DNA of 64,000 bases. Origin: Chaunax sp. Z400. Lineage: Eukaryota > Chordata > Actinopteri > Lophiiformes > Chaunacidae. The stretch covers positions 3,717,355-3,781,354 of the forward strand of contig CM075204.1 of assembly GCA_037577475.1 (NCBI GenBank). Reading direction: 5' to 3'. Shown here in pieces: positions 1-15,258 of this stretch (position 1 is its first letter; each line of letters opens with the position of its first letter). The position numbers were made by a program, and so were the translations under genes. Under the pieces are notes generated by a model. That model was not told where the DNA came from. It did not search any database and was given only the letters and a program-made list of their open reading frames with translations.

Positions 1-924
1 TCACATTGTTTTCTTCCTCTCTTCTCCATCATGACGACTCTGTTTGACTCCTGCAGTATCTGCTAATATTAGTGACTGTATGTTGCCCTGCTGCACTCAT
101 TAATCATGAGGGAAGTTGAAAGGCTAAAATGTGAGGAGCAAATGTTTAAGTTTCTACCTGGTGCTCTCTCCTCATCTCTCATGCTCACTCTTCCACCGAC
201 TGCGGTCGTTTGAGAAAATACACAACATTGCAACCTGACTCATTGGTGCTCAGCAAATTTCTTATGACTGGGTGACTGGCTCACAACCCGCTCATCAATC
301 ACCCAGCCTTGGTCAAACACATTCCTGCTGTAAATATTATGGCATTCAATATTACCCCGCCCTCATTATCTGCTATTAGGCTGGGAAGAAACACACAAGT
401 TCTGACTCTGTGGCCCCCAAATCCTGTCTGGGCCCTGGATGATCAAGTAATCACTTCATCGTCTGAACATTTTCAATACTAGTGAGGGCAGCTAACTGCC
501 AAAGCCACAATGAAAAGGAACAAGTGATGGATAAAGTCATTTGTTTGATAGTTGCTTTCAGCTGCTCTTAAGCCTTCGTACCATCTAAATGCATTGGAAT
601 CATTAGAGATAAAGATAAAGATCCTTTATATTTCAAATATCTGCATTTGTGTTCAGTTCCCTTTGATATGCTCAACTCTCCGATCATTAGGACCTGCTGT
701 TTATACGTCTTTAAATACATAATTACCTGCAGTTTGCTTCACCTTTAGTTCTTTTTTATTCATCAACACTGCAATTCTTTTTGAAAAGCAGTGAAACTTG
801 AATTTTCACGCATCACAGGTCATTAGGTGCCACTTGAGATTAAAAAGACATCATTCTGATATGAGACAAACTAAAAGTGTGAATGCTCCGACGGTGAATG
901 AGTATGCTTGATACCAATGATAAC
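1..924. other. Unique non-coding sequence
   Basis: No convincing coding frame, RNA gene or repeat is visible here. The sequence is ordinary AT-leaning, intron-like DNA with stops in all frames. Confidence 0.6.
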
Positions 925-1045
925 TTTGTCGGCTTTTTTTTTTTTATTTAGTTTTAGTCGCGTGTTAAATGTCCTTATTAGTTTTCATCATATTTAGTCA
1001 ACATGATCTGTTTTTTAGTTTAGTTTTAGTCAAAGAAAAGTGTTG
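925..1045. repeat. TTTAGTTTTAGTC-rich interspersed repeat fragment
   Basis: After a poly-T stretch the motif TTTAGTTTTAGTC recurs near 948 and 1017, along with related TTTAGTCAAC text. Motifs of this kind are common in dispersed fish repeats, probably non-autonomous DNA transposons. That assignment is from memory. The ends are not defined and no coding content is present. Confidence 0.35.
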
Positions 1046-1357
1046 ACATTTGGGTCTTTTCTAAGAAGTCAGGTTATTATTAACATTTCAGTCAATCTAG
1101 TGGAGACCAAACCAATATTTTTGGTCATTTCCCTCTGATTTCACTGATTCCACATCAGATTTATCTGATCATTATCTGATAAAAACAGGGTGAATTATTC
1201 AGAATGCAGCTCCAAACCAGCGAGCCGGGCTTCTTACTCATTTAAAGTTTGACAATAGGTTGAGATGGTTTCAGCTCCAAGACCTCTAATCATTGGTTTA
1301 CCAGATAAAACTGTGAGACTCTGCGCTCCAGATATCCTGAGGAACCTTCAGAGGGAA
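1046..1357. other. Unique flank leading into the minisatellite
   Basis: No gene is visible. Near 1345-1375 the text reads aaccttcagagggaaccaga, so the flank already contains a piece related to the minisatellite unit (GAACC-AGATACTAG). The array may have been seeded from this local sequence. Confidence 0.4.
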
Positions 1358-2417
1358 CCAGATACTAGATGGTTCCATTAGTCTTTGCCTCCTATACCCA
1401 GACCAGATACTAGATGGTTCCATTAGTCTTTGCCTCCTATACCCAGGTCAGACCAGATACTAGATGGTTCCATTGGTCTTTGCCTCCTATACCCAAGTCA
1501 GACCAGCTACTAGATGGTTCCATTGGTCTTTGCCTCCTATACCCAGGTCAGACCAGCTACTAGATGGTTCCATTGGTCTTTGCCTCCTATACCCAGGTCA
1601 GACCAGCTACTAGATGGTTCCATTGGTCTTCGGTCCCTATACCCAGGTCAGACCAGCTATTAGATGGTTCCATTGGTCTTCGGTCCCTATACCCAGGTCG
1701 GACCAGCTACTAGATGGTTCCATTAGTCTTTGGCCCCTATACCCAGGTCGGACCAGCTACTAGATGGTTCCATCAGCCTTTGGCTCCTATACCCAGGTCG
1801 GACCAGATACTAGATGGTTCCATCAGTCGTTGGCCCCTATACCCAGGTCGGACCAGATACTAGATGGTTCCATTAGTCGTTGGCCCCTATACCCAGGTCG
1901 GACCAGATACTAGATGGTTCCATTAGTCTTTGGCTCCTATACCCAGGTCGGACCAGCTACTAGATGGTTCCATTAGTCTTTGACTCCTATACCCAGGTCG
2001 GACCAGATACTAGATGGTTCCATTAGTCTTTGGCTCCTATACCCAGGTCGGACCAGCTACTAGATGGTTCCATTAGTCTTTGGCTCCTATACCCAGGTCG
2101 GACCAGCTACTAGATGGTTCCATTAGTCGTTGGCACCTATACCCAGGTCGGACCAGCTACTAGATGGTTCCATTTGTGTTTGACTCCTATACCCAGGTCG
2201 GACCAGCTACTAGATGGTTCCATTAGTCTTTGGCTCCTATACCCAGGTCGGACCAGCTACTAGATGGTTCCATTAGTCGTTGGCCCCTATACCCAGGTCG
2301 GACCAGCTACTAGATGGTTCCATTAGTCGTTGGCCCCTATACCCAGGTCGGACCAGCTACTAGATGGTTCCATTTGTGTTTGACTCCTATACCCAGGTCG
2401 GACCAGCTATTAGATGC
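1358..2417. repeat. 50-bp minisatellite, about 21 copies
   Basis: The block containing ACTAGATGGTTCCATTAG and CCTATACCCAGGTCGGACCA repeats with an exact 50-bp period. The ACCCAGGTC landmark falls at 1441, 1491, 1541 and so on to 2391 with no indel. The first unit is about 5 bp shorter. Variants lie in blocks: GTCAGACC in units up to about 1650, GTCGGACC from 1691 onward; CTTTGCCTCC early, CTTCGGTCCC at 1627 and 1677, CTTTGGCTCC or CGTTGGCCCC later. Such blocks suggest stepwise local duplication. The period is not a multiple of three and no coding sense was found. Confidence 0.95.
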
Positions 2418-2457
2418 GTCAGCAAAGTCATTAACCTTCGATGAATGACCCCCAAAC

Positions 2458-2460
<3 letters not shown>

Positions 2461-2523
<63 letters not shown>

Positions 2524-2541
2524 TGTGTGTTTGTGTGTGTG
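2461..2541. repeat. (GT)n microsatellite
   Basis: A pure GT run from 2461 to 2517 is followed by an imperfect tail with TTTGTGTG and a short GAGA stretch. The CA-type peptide frames that cross it on the minus strand are artefacts of the repeat. Confidence 0.97.
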
Positions 2542-3735
2542 TGAGTGAGAGAGAGATGGCTGCAGGCTAGATCACATTGCACAAGTCTTTATCCAACACC
2601 AAGAGCATTGTGAGTCATTCCTACAACAACACTCCCCAAGGACAGCTCTGTGATGTGTTTATCAGTATCTGTGTCATCTGTGTCGCTCACATTTACCATT
2701 TGTTCTCTGTATTCTCCCGTATCTCAGAGCTGCTTTATATGATGATCTTAACTACACTCATCTTACTGACAGATGTTTGCTATGTGTTTCACACCAAGCA
2801 GAGCTGATTTCATTAATGACAACTAACAAACAATGTTCATTGACGGCCTTTTTTTCCATGACACGAGATGAAGATGAAAAACTGATACTAAATCAACATG
2901 CAATATTGTTGATGAAAACATACAAGGGTAAAATGTAATTTTCTGAATGGAGCAATCCTCATTCATTAATATTCCACCACTGTGCGTGTCCGCCTGTGTG
3001 TATTTGTGCTCTTAAGACAAGGCTAAATGCACCCACAAAAGTATTTATCGCTGATGAAAAAACTGTTCCACCTCCAGCTGAAGGTATGTAATACTCCATA
3101 TTCAAAGTGCAGCATGGGGTCAGGGTGAGGTATTAATAGTAGTACTGTGGTTTTACACACAAACACATGCCCTCCAGAGCTGTCGCGCACTTCCTTTCCA
3201 ACAATACAGCCACAGATTTGTGAGAAGACCTCGAGAACATGTAGCCGATTGTATTTTTATGTTTGGACATAATGGGAGACTTTCTACAGGAAAGAGTGTA
3301 TATCTGTTTCCATACAATAGCACAGTGAAGCACAGAATCAGACTCGCTGTAAGAAAAGGGAAGCAGGAGATCCAAGCAAAATAAACCAAATCTCATTCAT
3401 GGATTCTTGAAAGCATTCCTAGACTGTGATTTTGTGCAGGTTGCATAAACACACACTGGTCTCGCTGATACACCACAGCACTAATTTTCCTTGCATTAAA
3501 ATCGAAATCCAATTAGACGGATTATAAAAAATAAAGGAAACAGACCATCCAGGAAAAGACTTAAAAGTTGTAGGAGATGCACAAAAACAGCATTTAGCTG
3601 ATTTAACTTTGGGAAACAAACCAAGAAAAAGCTATTCCAAATTTAAATGCAACTATAACGTTGCAGTTAAAACAGCAAAAATGAACACGAGTTGTGTTTC
3701 TTCAGCATCCTCTTGTGACTATGTTTGCAGCTTAC
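2542..3735. other. Unique non-coding sequence
   Basis: Only short chance frames are visible. No splice-bounded exon or recognisable repeat was found. Confidence 0.5.
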
Positions 3736-3849
3736 CTGCTTGGCGTGGAGCTCTGCCTTAAGGGGCATGACAGGGCTGGGAGCTGGGGTCACAGGGGCAC
3801 TGCGGCTGACTCCGGCCAACACAGCACGTATAGATGCCAGCCACTTCAT
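3736..3849 (-). CDS. Candidate first coding exon of an unidentified host gene
   Basis: On the minus strand an ATG at 3849 opens 38 codons, beginning MKWLASIRAVLAG and ending KAELHAKQ. The frame runs exactly in phase 0 into CAG followed by GTAAGC, a strong donor (donor bases 3735-3730). An in-frame TGA lies upstream of the ATG near 3930, so this could be a genuine translation start. The context ACCATCATGA is acceptable for initiation. The peptide is amphipathic at its start and then Ser/Pro-rich, and the DNA is more GC-rich than its surroundings, as expected of an exon. I do not recognise the protein. No matching downstream exon was found on the minus strand within the window (below 3730). A chance frame next to a chance donor is quite possible. 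Confidence 0.3.
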
Positions 3850-6232
<2,383 letters not shown>

Positions 6233-6480
6233 TCGATCCATCCATTTTCTTCCACTTATCCCAGTTCGGGTCGCGGTGGCAACAGAGGAAGAAGGGTATT
6301 CCAAACCTCCCTCTCACCAGCATCATTTTCTAGCTCCTCTTGGGGGATCATGAGGCATTCCCAGGCCAGATGACATATATAAACCCTCCAGCAAGTTCTG
6401 GGTCTACCTGGAAAACCTCCAAAGGTCGGGACCCTGGATGCATCCTGATCAGAGGCCTGAACCACCTCAACTAATGAGCA
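6233..6480 (-). mobile_element. RTE-clade LINE (Rex3-like), 3' terminal fragment
   Basis: Read on the minus strand from about 6465, the frame contains FPGRPRTCW, then HLAWECL, then EELENDAGEREVW and LLPPRPE. This order is the C-terminal tail of the reverse transcriptase polyprotein of fish RTE elements such as Rex3. The stop is followed by AGTGGAAGAAAATGGATGG-type sequence, the short GATG-like 3' end of that family (plus strand GATCCATCCATTTTC at 6235-6249). Only the last 60-70 codons remain, so this is a 5'-truncated dead copy. The segment between DQDASRV and GRPRTCW looks shorter than usual. The clade is fairly secure; the exact family name is from memory. Confidence 0.8.
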
Positions 6481-6663
6481 GGGACCTGATACTAATACTG
6501 TGAAGTGTCCTTGACTGTCTTAGCTTTAAATTTTGAAATTTTTCATAATTTTAGTAAAATAATATGACCTTGTCAGACTTAAATGAAATTGTACGTGCAA
6601 ACCTTGCAGATTATACTTCAGGGTTTTCAGCTCTACACAGTGTCTGCAGTTTTAGGGCTTTTA

Positions 6664-7064
6664 TGTAGCCGTGACTCTCTGTCCGCTCCTCCTGTCTCTC
6701 TCTCTCCGGTGAGTGTGTCTGTGGGCGTGGCCACACATGCTCACTGACTGCAACCCTGGATCCTCACCTGCCTCCAATTCTCTCATCACCTGCACTATAT
6801 GAAGCCCGGCTCTGCAACCATCCCTCGCCAGATTATTCTGAAACAAGTGGTAGATATATCGGCTTCTCTCTCTGGGTATTTGTGTTCCTCGCTGGCCCGG
6901 ATCTCGAGACCCAGCACAGATCAGTCTCAAGCCGGCCAGTCCGTCTGCACCTGCTCTCTTCCTCCAGCTCCCCTCACCCCTCCAGTTTGATTCAAGCTGT
7001 TTTCTAACTTGACCATTCGTCTCTGAGTCCGTTTCTGGGTCCAAGTTAAAATTGAAACCTAACA
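6664..7064 (+). mobile_element. LTR-like segment (possible Ty3/gypsy solo LTR)
   Basis: A GC-richer block starts with TG (TGTAGCCGTGACTC) and can be closed at CA (CCTAACA), about 401 bp. Inside it, CACTATATGAAGCCCGGCTC followed by CCCTCGCCAGATTATTCTG resembles the TATA and start region of fish gypsy LTRs, and the end GAGTCCGTTTCTGGGTCC is also typical. No matching target-site duplication flanks it, and no primer-binding site or coding region follows. The borders and the LTR call are tentative. Confidence 0.35.
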
Positions 7065-10000
7065 AAAACAAAAGGCAAAAAGGAGGTAAGACCTAATATT
7101 GACAATATTCCTTTGATTCATTTTAAATTGATTCAAATCTTTTAAGGAAACGTTCAAGATTGTATTATTATTAGTGTGAATCAAACTAGAGAGGAAGTTA
7201 ACACCATGCAGGAAAAAAGGATGTTCCTTTATTTTTTTTCAGTCTTGGTGTCTGCAGTGTTAAGACAGCCCATGTTTGCCTGAAAGGCTAAAGCAAGGGC
7301 CAAATAAGTCCAACCTTTCCTCTAAAGCTTATTGTAGTAACATGGGAGTACATTAGTGTTTTTATCAACTCAGAGCCACTGTTATCTGTATTATGACAGC
7401 TGGACATTTAGGGAGACATTATGTTCTTGACAGAGTCACTGGGACGAACAGCTCTGCAGGGCTGCAACAGTTCAATGCTTAAATCAAAGTGGTGCTCAGA
7501 CCTACAGAATCTGTAGGAGGTGATTTATACACCCTCCAAATCAAGGGAGTTTTAGTACAGCCTGCAGCTAAATTCTTCCATCGACAATAGACTGAAAGCA
7601 GCATTTCACCTTTTTAGGAATACACAACAAAATGGACTGCAGAACAGAAACATACAAACATCAAGCTTAAAGCACACTCTCTGACACAACAGAGGGTGAG
7701 GGGGATGAACGAGGGGGAAAGGATACTGAGACAATGACAGGGACAAGATAATACTTTATCTTAAATCTGAAAATTATGGACTTCTATGTCAAACCAATAA
7801 AGATAATTTTAATAAAATTGAGAAATATGGACAGGAAGATGAGGGAGCGAGAAAGGGCGGAGTTGTGACCGTTTGAACGGCGAGCTTTGGAACTCCTCCA
7901 CATTCCTGCTCGCTCTCACATCCCTCCCACATTTTCAGCGCTCACTCCTTGCTGAAATGCCCCAGTGGAGACTGATGCTTTCATCCAGCTCCAAGCGGCC
8001 AGGGAGAAAATCAAGGGGCCTGTAAATGTCTGTGCATGAGAGAGGCATTAAAACCAACCCAGACAGAGAAGGGCTTTTCCAAAGCCAGCAGGTCAGCGCT
8101 GCGGACTCCGCCCTCGGACTCCGCCCTCGGACATCAACGAATTCAGCAAGAAGAGATGTATAAACCACAACTCTTGCTACTGCTGTGACTTAAAAGTCTT
8201 TAACAGAAGTTAATTTAATGTAATATGAATGATTAGCTGTTTGAATGACACCTGACGAACTTTCCTGTGCTTCTGTCCTGCACAAAAAACTTAATAAGTA
8301 GACAATAAAAAGACTTAATAAGACGAGGCACTAAATCCTCACCTGTCACTAGTAAAGGCTGGCTGAAAACGTATCCTACAATTCATCACCTGTAGTTTGC
8401 ATTGCAAGTATAAACAGAATCACAACTAATTTCCAGTTCCTTTAATGGGCGATAGATCAGACATGTCACCTGGAGTATATGGCTGCATCCTGCATGTTCC
8501 AGCAAGCCCCCTGTATGCTTTTGGGTTAAACTGAGTGATAAACAAGCCTCAGCTACCAAACAGAGTGACGGCTTCAAAATGAGACGGCAAAGGTGAGACT
8601 AAGTGAATGATGACACACAGCAGGGTCAGGACACGCCACTGTTTTACTGCATATGAGTGAAAATAGGGTGAAGTACGGCCCCAACATAACTTTAACAAAT
8701 AAGTAGTGACTTTGATGAGACAGCTTCATTGAGAGTGAGGGGCCGGGTGTTGGTGCAGTGCAGCTTGGCTGGAGTTTGATGGCCTCTCTCATCCTCTGCC
8801 AAAGGATCCAGGGGCCGGGGGAGGGCCTGTTTTCCAGCAACAGCTTTTTTGGAAAGATGCAGATGTAAACAATTACAGAGCAAAACGCTCATGATGGGGA
8901 GGAAACAGAGGGGGATTAGCCGAGTTCCATCTCCAGGGTTTTGGCATTAATCGACACATAAGCAAAAGCAGAGATGTTTCTTTTTAAATCAGAGTCTAAG
9001 GACCGTCTTCACACCCGCTCTTCAGCAATGCAGTCCACAGATTCTGGCTCAGTCAGAACAGCACTGCTGTGCTTTGAGACCCCCCAAGGAAACACTCACC
9101 CTCAACAGTTTCTCTTCACACGGGGGATTGTGTCAATCAAACGGGAAGAACTGGGAACGGAAAACATACCATTTGTGGAAAAATACACCGTTTCCAGAAG
9201 TACAAGTCTGATGATTTCCCAGCTTTATTCACCAGTGAATCCCTCCTGATTCTCTTAACTCAATGAGAGGAAGTGAAAAACGTCCTGCACTAAGGAAAAA
9301 AGACAGAAAATGAGAGAAGAAAAGGAAGTAGTGTAAAACAAGAGATAAGAAAGAAAGAGGAACAAATCTGAAGGTCAGATAAACAAGCCAGCAGGTTACC
9401 AGTTAAACGAGCAGAACACTGGTTGTACAAGCAACTCTATGAAACAGAAGAAACCTGGTCTGATTTACTTGGTCCATATTCCCTGAAATACACAGAAATA
9501 GTAAAAATACAAAAAGAGAGATTTCTTTCATCTCCTTAAGTGGTTGTTGAGCACAACACACTCCCAGAATAGATTTTGGGTAACGACGCCTCACGCTGTG
9601 TGAATAATTTATTGCTACTTTTCCCTCGAGTAAGGCAGGGAAATTTCTGCCTAAAATAAAATCTTTAGTAAAACGCAAGCTCTTCATGTGGGCGTTTAAA
9701 AAAAGAGAGTAAGTGGGCATTACAGGGTAGAAATGCTCACTGGAATTTTGGTCACCAGACGTCTGGTTTATGGCACGACAGGGAGAGGGAGGTCAAGAGT
9801 CGCATGGACCATACAAGTGATACGTCTGACTCACAGCTTAGTAGTGTAGGTGACTGTCAGGAGTCCAAAGAGATGAAGCAAACATTCCCAAACAAACAGA
9901 GGCTTACAGTTCGTTGAGTGGCAACAAAAAAAGAAGTGTCAAAACAGGCGATGAACAACAAACACGACTGTATTGTTTTCCTGCCAACTGGTACTGGTGC

Positions 10001-13000
10001 CATGCGTCGTCGTAACACCTGTAATGGTTTGACAGTAGCTCTGGTGTGATTGTGAAGGTGGCGTCTCGTCACACAGGTCTGCCCTCTTATTGCGGAAATT
10101 ACAAAAAAATAATAACTGCAAAACTCAGCTGGACTGCACCAAACGTGAAACAGTTCACTGTGTGATTACATGTGATAAAAGTTGGAACTGTATTGAGTTT
10201 CAGGTTCAAACGTTCAGACTCATGCCTCTGTGGTAAATAGAAAAAAGAACCGCTGAGGCTTAAGAAGATCAATGCAGAAGTACATTTAGAGACAAATTTG
10301 CTTGTTTTGCTTCTGACATTTTATATACCAATAGTTTCTTTCCTCTCCATTGTCTTGTCCATGAATGACTCATTTGTCATTTCAGTTTTGGTTTAACTGG
10401 TGTCTTCTTCATATTTTAAATTCCTCCTGCAGCTCACATTTCCTTCAGCCCCCTTTGTTTTATCTCTGCTCTGACTGCAGAAGCATCATCAAAAACTACT
10501 TCATTTCTCATGTGTAAACTACTAGAATGCTATATGAGATAACTGTCTGCCTTACTTCTGGCCACTTCGAGGAACCAGTCGAGGGTTGGGTGCCCAAGTC
10601 TCCAACTGTCTGAGGAAAGGGCTCAAACCCACAATTGCAGCCCACAATTCTCAGTCTTCTGTCCCAACCATCCTGAGGGATTTACCAGTAATCTTTGATC
10701 ACATGGGCTCTCTTCCGTAACGTCACACCACAAATGCACACAGGTCTCATACTGGCAGGCATGATGTTTTTTCCATAGCACGAACACAAACAGACACCAA
10801 TATAGCCCCGTACACAAGCATGTGTGGTCCTGAGTTGATTTCCTCTGGGTGCCTCTAGGTAAAGCAGGCGTCTGCAGGAGTGGATGACTTTTTAAGTGGC
10901 TCCAGTGACTTTGTGGTACAAACAAGCAGCAAGGTCCCTTCCCAGCACCCAAAACCTCAGACTGAGCTCCACACACGGCAGGAATCTGGGTGAATGAGAG
11001 AGCGTCTTAGTCAGCAAGCATTTTGTTTTGGATGGGACTCTTTGGTATGCATGTGTGTGTGCCCATCCCTCTGTGAGTGCACCAAGACTTAATCAAGCCA
11101 TTGGCCTGTATTACCCTATGTCCCTGTAGAGGCTTCCCATTATTGATAACACCAGAACAGCAGAAATGGATCGTTTTCATGCCAAGCATCATTTTTCTGG
11201 TGAGGAACAAAATCCCCACTATTTACTTGGAGGGTTGAACTTTCACTCATGAATTGTGGCTCTGAAACGTTCAGGCAGCTCTGAGCGCCGAGCAGCTGCC
11301 ATTAGGTAATGAACAACAAAAGCGGCACATCTGCTGTGGCTTTGGCCAGAGAGCACCAAGGCAGCCTCAAAGCAAACTCCAACCTTTTATAAGAACCGTA
11401 AAAAGACTGCACTCAGTGCTGGAAGAAAAAAATCATAATAATAATCTGGGTAAACAAAATAACTTGACTGTGCAGTAACTGGCTCAAATGGAAGGTTGAA
11501 AACGCTCAGAGGCAACTAGAGGACAACTATCGATGGGGCTAAACCATGGGAGCGTAGATCTCATAACTAAACACCATCATATCCAGAACTGCAGATATCT
11601 GCCATATCCACCATTCTGGGAAAACATGGAAACCAGACATCTGAAAGCACCAACATGTCAAACACATATCCAGGGATGAGTGAGGCCAAAGAATTAGGCA
11701 GGAAAGCCGAGGATTAGCATAGTATAAAAGTGGACTTGACAGATTACTATTACATCTTAATCTAACAGCTGGGTTAGGACGGAGCAGAAGAATTTGAACA
11801 GAGTTTAAGCTTGGCTCTTTTGAAACTAAAGCAATCAGGGTCACATAAGCAAGTGTCAAACAGTCGGCCATGTCTTAAAGTTGATCCCACTCTGCTTCAA
11901 TTTGACAAGGATCAACAAATGACTACCCTTAAGTTACTAAAATCTGCTAGAACGGGGGAACTAGAGCAAGAATCTGCTGTTTTGTGACACTGCTTGGAAG
12001 TGAGATTAGAACATTTCAGACTGAGGTCAAACTCTAAATGTTGGTATCACAGCAAAATGATTGTAGAAGCTTCCCAGCTGGAGACACCAGCTCAACACCA
12101 TAGTTTATTTAATGCTGCTGATTGAGATATCATTTGCAGGGTAAAGTCTGTGACTCAGGCAAGCTCCATCCATCACGTCCTGATGAAGACGTTCACAGGA
12201 AACACAGTCAGCCGACATTTCTCATCAGCAGTCATCTGCTCACACATATCCACTGGCTTCCTTCAGCACTCTTTACTCTGATTTGTGTGAGGCATGGTGA
12301 TTAAGTTGCTGCTGTTGATGCCCTCCACTGGGTAGTCAAAGGTAAGCAGTTAGCTAAAGTTGTTGTGGGTTGGTTGAGCGTGTCAGTCTGTGGCAGCACT
12401 TATTAGGTGGATGGATGAAAGTGAACTAGGATAAATAATAAACTGAACAATAACTAAATAAACAAACAAAAAAGAGTAATAATAATGATGGTAATAATAA
12501 TGATAAAAAGAAGAATAACTGTAGTTAGTCAGGTAAAGTCAGTGAAGCGGGATAGGAGTGTTGTGACGGTCACCTAGGTTACACATTGATTTCTCCTCTT
12601 TGATGCAGAAGGTAGTGGTTGGGAGCTCCTGGGCTCATTGTTCCCTGAAGGTAAACCCAGCCTTAATGCCTTGAGCTCTCTCTGTCTGCCTGCTGCTAGG
12701 TTCAACCATGTTTCTTCTTTTGTTTGTCACATCCAGCCGTCATCGTCCCACACAGTCCACGTTTCACTCATGCACAACACTCACACTGACTGACTGACAA
12801 CCTATTTCAAACCTGTTTACTTAAATAAATGTATTATTTGCTTTCAGTCCCAGCCTCCCTCTCTTTTGTCCTGGCTTTAGAGCCAGGTCATGACAGTGTT
12901 GTCAGGGAGTTCTTGAACGGGTCACCTGCAGGATCTACTTTCAGTTTGGAATTAGTTTTTCTTAAACTTGACAACTTCAAGTGATTTTTGCTTTATTTTA

Positions 13001-13934
13001 TTTTATGTTGTTTGGTCTGGTTTTGTTTTGCTGCCGTTCTGGGTCGCCTCCAGACCTTTATAGGACCCATTATGGACTTAGGATCCCTAAAAATAAACAG
13101 ATGATATGGTGATTATTGAGAGGGTAGAACAAGTTGATCGGTTTTACATTTAATATAAGACATGGTTGAATTTTGGATTAGCAACACATTTGGAACATAT
13201 GTGACCCAGCCTGTTTGGTAGAGCATGAGTGGTGTATAAAACACATCAGTAGATGCCATAACATGTACGCTCTAGCAATTATGTGCAAACAAAGAATTTT
13301 AGCCATCATATAAAAGCTAGGCCGTGATAATTTACAGAACAATCGTGTTTGGCTGTAGAGAGAAGCTGAAAGCCTGACTTGGTGAACAACTGACACCCAA
13401 CAGCTCTTCTTATTATGACAGGGCCGCTGTGAAAGGTTTGGGTTTAGCAGTGCAGCAGGAGAGGCTGAGTCCCGGCACACCGTGGCACCAATCCTCATGC
13501 TGCATTAGACGAACAATGGGCCTGCAGCGGCAAATCTTATCCCCAAGTGGGAGCAGCTCTCCATCCTTCATCCCTGCTTAAAATGGGATGCCACAGTGTG
13601 TTTGGTCCCAGGATGATATGGTAATAGTGCACAGCGCTGAGCTGGTGTTATCTGGTGTCACTAACATCTGGTTATGCTTCTGCAGGCTAAAAAGTACAGT
13701 ATGCTAAGTTAGTCTCATCAGGTAACCTGCAACTTTCAGGAGCTTTCAGTTGCTTCCCATGAAACATTTCTTCCTCAAGGCATCCCAAATGACCAGTGAG
13801 CACAGCAACATGTTAATGTTGGACTTATTGGTCACTGTATACTCTGCATACTGTATACACTGACACATCCATGGATGAACAATGTGTTTGATTGAAAGTG
13901 AATCTCTTGTTCTTGTTTATAACAGTCCCTGGGC
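7065..13934. other. Long unique non-coding stretch
   Basis: Nearly 7 kb with no recognisable gene or transposon. Small items: a 13-bp unit (CGGACTCCGCCCT) repeated about 2.3 times at 8102-8131, and an AAT/ATAA-rich patch at 12415-12525. Open frames are short and have no family features. Confidence 0.5.
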
Positions 13935-13961
13935 GGGGGGGGGGGGGGGGGGGGGGGGGGG
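13935..13961. repeat. Poly(G) run, 27 nt
   Basis: An uninterrupted run of 27 G on the plus strand, preceded by GGGC. Mononucleotide G runs this long are rare in vertebrate DNA and can form G-quadruplexes. The exact length may also reflect sequencing or assembly error. Confidence 0.9.
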
Positions 13962-15230
13962 AATCTGCACCCGTGTATAAATATTAGTTGAGTTTTTGAT
14001 GTTTTTGATTATTAGCAGGGCAGCCAGTGGTTTTTCCCTTAATGGCAAGAAAGCATAGAACATGCTAAATGAAGATTTTTAGAAAGGACATGATGCTTTT
14101 CACAAAGCATGGATCTACTGTACCTATGAGACCCACTCTGAGGCGGTGCAAGAGCAAAAAGGAATATGGAGCACATTAATGGTGCAGTGACACCCAGAAC
14201 TGAGCACAGACTGGTCAGGAGACTTTTTCACATGAAACTCAAGCGTTTCGGATCACTTTGGATTTCTTTGTTCATGACGACACTTCCGTGTTTTGTCGAT
14301 CGACAGTATTGATGAGAACCAATGGTCTTGTTGACATTTACACCCAGATATGATATGGACCAAAGATCTGTTTGTCTTCTTTCTAATCAGCTCAGGAAGG
14401 AATTTTCCTTATGTGAAAGTCAAAAGTGTTTTTACTAGTATAAGTTTACATGTAAAATATGCTCTTTGTAAAACTACAACATAAAGGCCTATTTGGGAAC
14501 CCATATAATGACAGAAAACTTTAAAGCCAAGGCTTTGTAAAAGAGCCTCAGACAGGTAGTGGTAATCTATTTCATCCCTGTGGCTCTTTGACTGCAGTTT
14601 TATTAAAGGCCAAATGATCTATTAGCGGTTCCTGTTTGCATGTATGGCTATGAGAGAACTGTCAGTGAATTACTTTCATACTGTAGAAAACAAAAACATG
14701 ATCATTCTCATTTCTGATTTTTGGCCTTTTCATGGGACGTAACAACATCCTCAGGGTCAGGGTTCTGAACCTAAAGACATGTGTGCCGTGTCTGTGTTCA
14801 CATTTGACTGAGTTATGACTATGTGCTGCATTCGACTCAGCTTCACCTGACACAGTACATTTGCTTCACATCTATCGCCTCTGGCCTCCCCTCAGCTCTC
14901 CCATGCGTGCCTCGGGAGGCCTCTGGCTTTCTCCTTTGGGTTTGTCCTGTGGAATGTCCATTCCTATTACAGACCATATCCTGTAATTTTCCAATGGTTA
15001 AAATGCTGTCTAGAGCGATGAGCTAAATTACTGAGGAGCCCAGTGAGTATTTAATTCTCTACCTTCCCCTGTCATGTTAATCTGGTCTGAAAGGGACTTC
15101 AGTCATTTTCCTTATTGTCAGAATTCAACAGTGTCTTTCTCTCCCTGTATTTAATCTTGTTCTGTCTGTATTACTCACTTACAGATGCTTGTTGCTTTTA
15201 TGGTGATGTTTGAGAGGAGAGCTGGAGGAC
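13962..15230. other. Unique non-coding sequence
   Basis: Nothing recognised between the two poly(G) tracts. Confidence 0.5.
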
Positions 15231-15258
15231 GGGGGGGGGGGGGGGGGGGGGGGGGGGG
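15231..15258. repeat. Poly(G) run, 28 nt
   Basis: A second uninterrupted run of 28 G on the same strand, 1.27 kb from the first. The flanks differ (GGAGGAC before, TGTGACCC after), so it is not part of a visible duplication of the first. Confidence 0.9.

Noticed and set aside
1358..2417. CRISPR-like or coding repeat
   Set aside because: Contiguous 50-bp units without spacers; the period is not a multiple of three and every frame is soon closed.
12122..12304. HIHWLP-like peptide suggesting an L2-type LINE
   Set aside because: Only a few residues match the usual LINE tail and none of the neighbouring motifs are present.
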